From NCBI GenBank assembly GCA_903813345.2, contig CAIIXF020000002.1, forward strand, positions 22,706,455 to 22,770,454: a stretch of 64,000 bases of DNA, given 5' to 3'. The DNA comes from Owenia fusiformis. Its lineage: Eukaryota > Annelida > Polychaeta > Sabellida > Oweniidae. This document shows, one piece after another, positions 60,042 to 64,000 of this stretch. Position 1 is the stretch's first letter. The number at the start of each line of letters is the position of its first letter. The notes under the pieces are model-generated. The model saw only the letters and a list, made by a program, of their open reading frames with translations. It was not told the DNA's origin and made no database searches. A program made the position numbers and the translations under genes.

Positions 60042-60220
60042 CAGTAAAACCTGTCTTAGTGAACACCTCTCTTTAGTGAACACCTGTCTCTAGTGAACAC
60101 CCCTCCTCCTACCTTTACTCTTCTGACTTCTGTATGAATTACCCTCTCTGTAATGAACACTTATCAACACTGAACATTTTTTCCCGGCAAAACAATGTTC
60201 AATGTATACAGGTTTTACTG
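60042..60220. mobile_element. Pogo-like MITE, 179 bp
   Basis: Left end CAGTAAAACCTGTCTTAGTG and right end GTATACAGGTTTTACTG, with TA at 60040-60041. The right flank reads TT in place of TA. The interior iterates TAGTGAACACCTCTC. Confidence 0.8.
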
Positions 60221-60755
60221 TTGATAGAAGGGAATTCAAAGAGTACATAGGAATATTCTGATCATGAAGCAATTTACAAGACTCATATTTTTAAGGTAAA
60301 TTTTGAGAATGTGAGCCATAGATTTTACCACTTACCTTGATAGGGTAATGTTATATCTATATTAGCCTTTAAATTGAGTGTACTGTACTAAGATATTGCA
60401 TTTAGAATATAGTAATGTAATGCGTGGAAAGAGAAATGAAACAAGTCGGGTTTCATTAGGTGAAAAACAGTGATGAATGACAATCGAGTGCTTAGAAGCA
60501 CGGGAATGACACACAGAATGACAATATTCATATAGGTATATGAGATTATGGATGATGAAAATACACGCAAACTGAGAGGATACAGATAAGCATTGATAGA
60601 AAAATATCACGTGGATATAGAAAACTGTGATAATTATTCAGATATGTAGAGACAAGAAAACGATGCAGGTATAAATGACAAATATCATCAGATAGACACA
60701 ACAACAAAACTAGAACATGGGTACATTATGTATAGGTATTAAATATAAATAGGAT

Positions 60756-60797
60756 ATGGCATCATTTGATCAAGGAGAATACGGCAGTAATGTCCAG
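60756..60797 (+). CDS. Possible short first coding exon, unknown gene
   Basis: An ATG at 60756 opens 14 codons (MASFDQGEYGSNVQ) ending exactly at a consensus donor CAG|GTAAGA (60798). Nothing downstream in the window continues it, so any gene would extend past 64000. Support is limited to the start codon and the splice site. Confidence 0.25.
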
Positions 60798-60949
60798 GTA
60801 AGAATATCTATTGTTATTATATAGCAGAAGTTTTTATCAAATTTTGGTCAGAAGGAACACATTAAAAACTAGAGGCTAAAAATAAACCTTGGCAAATATT
60901 TAGATAAGGTTGATACCAGTTCTTCAAATGAAAATGATTTAGTCATTAC

Positions 60950-61172
60950 TACAGGAAAAAGCCCGAAGAGGTTCCGAGTAGTAAAACTCCATCATCAGTT
61001 GTAAAGTTTTTGATGTATTATGAGTTATTTTCCAAGTGCTAAATACAATCTTGGCAATTTTATTTATATTAGAGGTTGGACATTTATTCATAACAACAGG
61101 AAAAATCATGTAGTGGTTACAAGTAGTAAAATTCCATCCTCAGTTGTAAAGTTTTTGATGGATGATGAGTCC
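60950..61172 (+). repeat. Direct duplication, 144-bp offset
   Basis: AGTAGTAAAACTCCATC at 60978 and AGTAGTAAAATTCCATC at 61122 lie in two ~78-bp copies that end in CAGTTGTAAAGTTTTTGATG. Confidence 0.9.
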
Positions 61173-61332
61173 ATGCATCATTGCCTTCAGGTATTATCAT
61201 TATCATCCCCAAAGGTGTAAACATTGTAATTGTTAATTCACTTTTACAGGTAGCTACATCATGAAATTGAATTGGATTCTGCTTCAGGACCATAACATCG
61301 ATTGGTTATTATTAAATGATGTTGGAACATGG

Positions 61333-61432
61333 ATTGATATAATTGATTGTTTTGAGAGTATCTATAGAATAATGTTGCATCAAGGATTAATATAATTGAT
61401 TGGTTTGAGAGTATTTATGGCGAACTGTTACA
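61333..61432 (+). repeat. 53-bp imperfect tandem duplication
   Basis: ATTGATATAATTGATTGTTT at 61333 and ATTAATATAATTGATTGGTT at 61386 are each followed by TGAGAGTAT. Confidence 0.85.
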
Positions 61433-64000
61433 TTTCCAGTTTATGTTTCCTTGTAATGGTATCAACCAATAAACTCCAATTGGAAATCTTTTTTTTTTGA
61501 AATATTGAAACTGATAAATATATGGAGATATCATTTAATTTCTATGAACCATTTTTGAGTTTTTTTTTCAGAAAATTGGTTTTACCTCAAAATCATTTTC
61601 CTCTAAAGAGCTACATTAGAGCTACATTTGTCATTGTTCCAAATGTAGAGATATACTTGTATAACTTTTTTATTCATCAAAATACAAAATTATATAAGAA
61701 ATACATGTGCACAAAAGTTATTTTTAAGTGCTGAAAACATGTACAGTGTGAGAGAAAAGAACATAAAAAGCAAATCTTTCAATAAAGCTTCATTATAATT
61801 TTTTGTAAATATTCCCTTCTTCCATTCGTCACCATGGTCCAGCAATTTTATCAGAATTTCAACATTTGTTATTCACTTTGCAGGAATAGGATGAATAATT
61901 AATTAATTAATTAATATTCTACAGTCTGTTGAGGGAAAAAATCGTGTCGGTAGCAAAAATCTGTTAACCATCTGACAACTAAGCTGAAGATATCATATCC
62001 ATCCATGGATAAAAATCATGATCATTTGAACCTTTTAATTTTTAGATGCCTTAATAATATCAAAGATGGTCGGGCCCGTAGCCAGGATTTGCCCCCCCCC
62101 CTTTCCCTGGCTAGTGGTCTGATGATAAGCTTAGTTGTAATATAATAAAAACAAATATGTCATCGTATCTCAAACACCTGTGGCACTTTCACAAGATGAT
62201 ACTCAACTAGTCCTTAAGGCTTAGTGGAATATCACTTGTGCATGATGCACAGGTATTCACCTTAATAAAATGAACTATTCGTATAGAATTACTAACATCT
62301 AATAACTGATCAGTTTCACCAAAAACAGATGTGTGTTTATTATTTACCATATTGGTTTAGACTAGAAGCAGGAAAGTCAACTTGTATTTGATATATCTTA
62401 CCCTTGCCAAAATTTTAGAGGTCTTTACTCTTACATTTAATAAATCTCTGAACACAGTGGCAAATCTGCCCCCTTCTTTTGGTGGACCCCAAAAAATGTT
62501 AGGTCCCAAAATCTGCCCCTCCCCACATACACTTGGCATTTTAGGTAACAAACTGTCATTACTTGGCTTAATAAAGTTTGATTTGAAATTAAGACCAAAA
62601 ATATTTTCCCCGCAATTGAGGACATTTTTGGCCCCGTCTTGACTTCCTGATCTGGCTCTTTATACAGTACAGGTAGCTTGAATTAAATACATACAGTAAT
62701 TGAATTTCCCAGGATCATTTGTGAAGTGCTACTCCTGCTGATTGGTTCAGGTTCCTGTCTGTAGGAATATACACCCCCTCCAAAAGTTTGGTAACTGTAG
62801 CTACCTTTTTGATGACGCATTAAAAGCCTGTTTATGTAATGGGACAAAATTTTGTTCAAACCTTTTGACCTATTCCATATGAGGAACAAAATTGAGATTT
62901 AAGTATAAACATGTATTCGACATGCTGTTTCATCAGGATTTCTTGTCGACAAACTTAAAAAGGGGGGTGTATCATTACTAAAGAATCAATGCTCATAAAT
63001 TTTATTTTCACACAATTTATAACCATACAATGACAGAAAATGTGATCTAGACTTTCCGCATATCCAACAGAAAAGGAAAAATATCGAGAAAACAAACTAG
63101 ATCTGCTTTGCCTAGAACATGCATATTCTGAAAAAATACCTAGTAATTATATCAAAAATGATTCCTCAACATTGATTGATAAAGTTGCTTGTATTTTATT
63201 TCTCAAGAAAAATATCAACATTTAACAAAAACAGACTAGTCATATTTTGTAAGGGTTCTTATCATTAATAGATGATTTCACTAATTACCACCGTTTGTTG
63301 TATTTGCATACATATTGAAAGTGCTGAACATTCACAGGTTGTTATTTGCTTTGAATTATTTCCAGCTCAATGGGATTTATTTCAATATTTGATTAATAGT
63401 TATGAATGATGTTTTACAATATTTTTTAAAAGAATAGGATGTTGCTATTCTGATATTTTTTAGCCTCACATCATGCAAACTATTGTAATCACCCACTTGT
63501 CTGTTTGCATATGTGTCTTTATAAAATCTTCATTTGTCCCATGAGTGAGATCTCAAAAGCACTGAACCAAATGAATCCAGCATCTACTATTGGTTTTGAA
63601 TATTTTTCTACTGTTGTCTTCAATTCTAATCTGATACCTATGCTAACAGATTTTGGTCTTTTAACAATGAACAGAATGAAATTTTCAGTCATATATCATG
63701 CCATAAATCATAAAATCTCTGTCTTTATTATTTAAATGAGTAACAATTCATGAGGTTCTTTTTATAAATGGTCTTATTTTATTCAGGTATATTATAACCT
63801 ATTTAGTCTTGCTTCAATACGGTGAACCTCACCAACATAACATAAAGGTTTGTAGCTAGACTAACCTATACATTATATTTCAGATACAAGATGACTGCAG
63901 TTCTATCTATTTTGTTTTGATGTTATTATACTCTGAACAATGAACATTGTATTAATTGATGCTGCAGAAATGTTAAAACAGTAACTGCAAGCAATAATAG

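Larger units (their letters stand above)
46802..64000. other. Region without a confident gene
   Basis: AT-rich DNA with small MITEs, dispersed repeats, G-rich arrays and short tandem repeats listed separately. A short exon-like start is at 60756-60797 and another at 48340-48357. In the rest, including about 47000-48300, 56200-56900, 59100-60000 and 62900-64000, nothing was recognised. Confidence 0.5.

Overview
The window is AT-rich eukaryotic nuclear DNA from an animal. One conserved multi-exon gene sits in a background dominated by DNA transposons, foldback elements and tandem repeats. Long introns, GT-AG splice sites, TA- and TTAA-flanked terminal inverted repeats (TIRs), abundant TACATGTA-type words and many poly-C/poly-G tracts fit a marine invertebrate, perhaps a mollusc or another lophotrochozoan. 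An ambulacrarian cannot be excluded from sequence alone.

3.8-25.3 kb: seven exons on the + strand encode the C-terminal 486 residues of a Rab GTPase-activating protein of the TBC1D1/TBC1D4 (AS160) family: the pre-TBC segment, the whole TBC domain with its arginine and glutamine fingers, and a C-terminal coiled coil. The first exon seen begins mid-codon, so the N-terminal PTB-containing part must lie further 5', beyond the window or unseen in the first 3.8 kb. All seven exon junctions keep the reading frame. Intron 2 opens with a perfect 25-bp x 22 minisatellite seeded by the 3' end of exon 2 and its own splice donor, just before the codon for the arginine finger. Intron 5 is 13.35 kb and is a nest of mobile DNA: a ~555-bp tandem array, a 7.36-kb TTAA-flanked piggyBac-like element inserted into that array, a pogo-like MITE inside that element, a foldback MITE, and a mariner whose 5' half has been replaced by an inverted copy of its own 3' half.

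25.3-33.5 kb: the region downstream of the gene holds a 27-33-bp minisatellite, dispersed repeats, and a 2.28-kb long-TIR mariner-type element. Its transposase remnant is split by a 1.25-kb Foldback-type element with TIRs made of a 15-bp tandem repeat and a 9-bp target duplication. Two weak exon candidates follow at about 33 kb.

33.5-64 kb: no confident gene. This is intergenic or intronic DNA carrying an 831-bp TTAA MITE-like element, a 4.14-kb element with ~540-bp TIRs and no recognised transposase, several small pogo-like MITEs, recurrent dispersed repeat families, G-rich arrays at 52-54 kb, and a few very short exon-like starts. No RNA genes, CRISPR arrays or viral genes were recognised.
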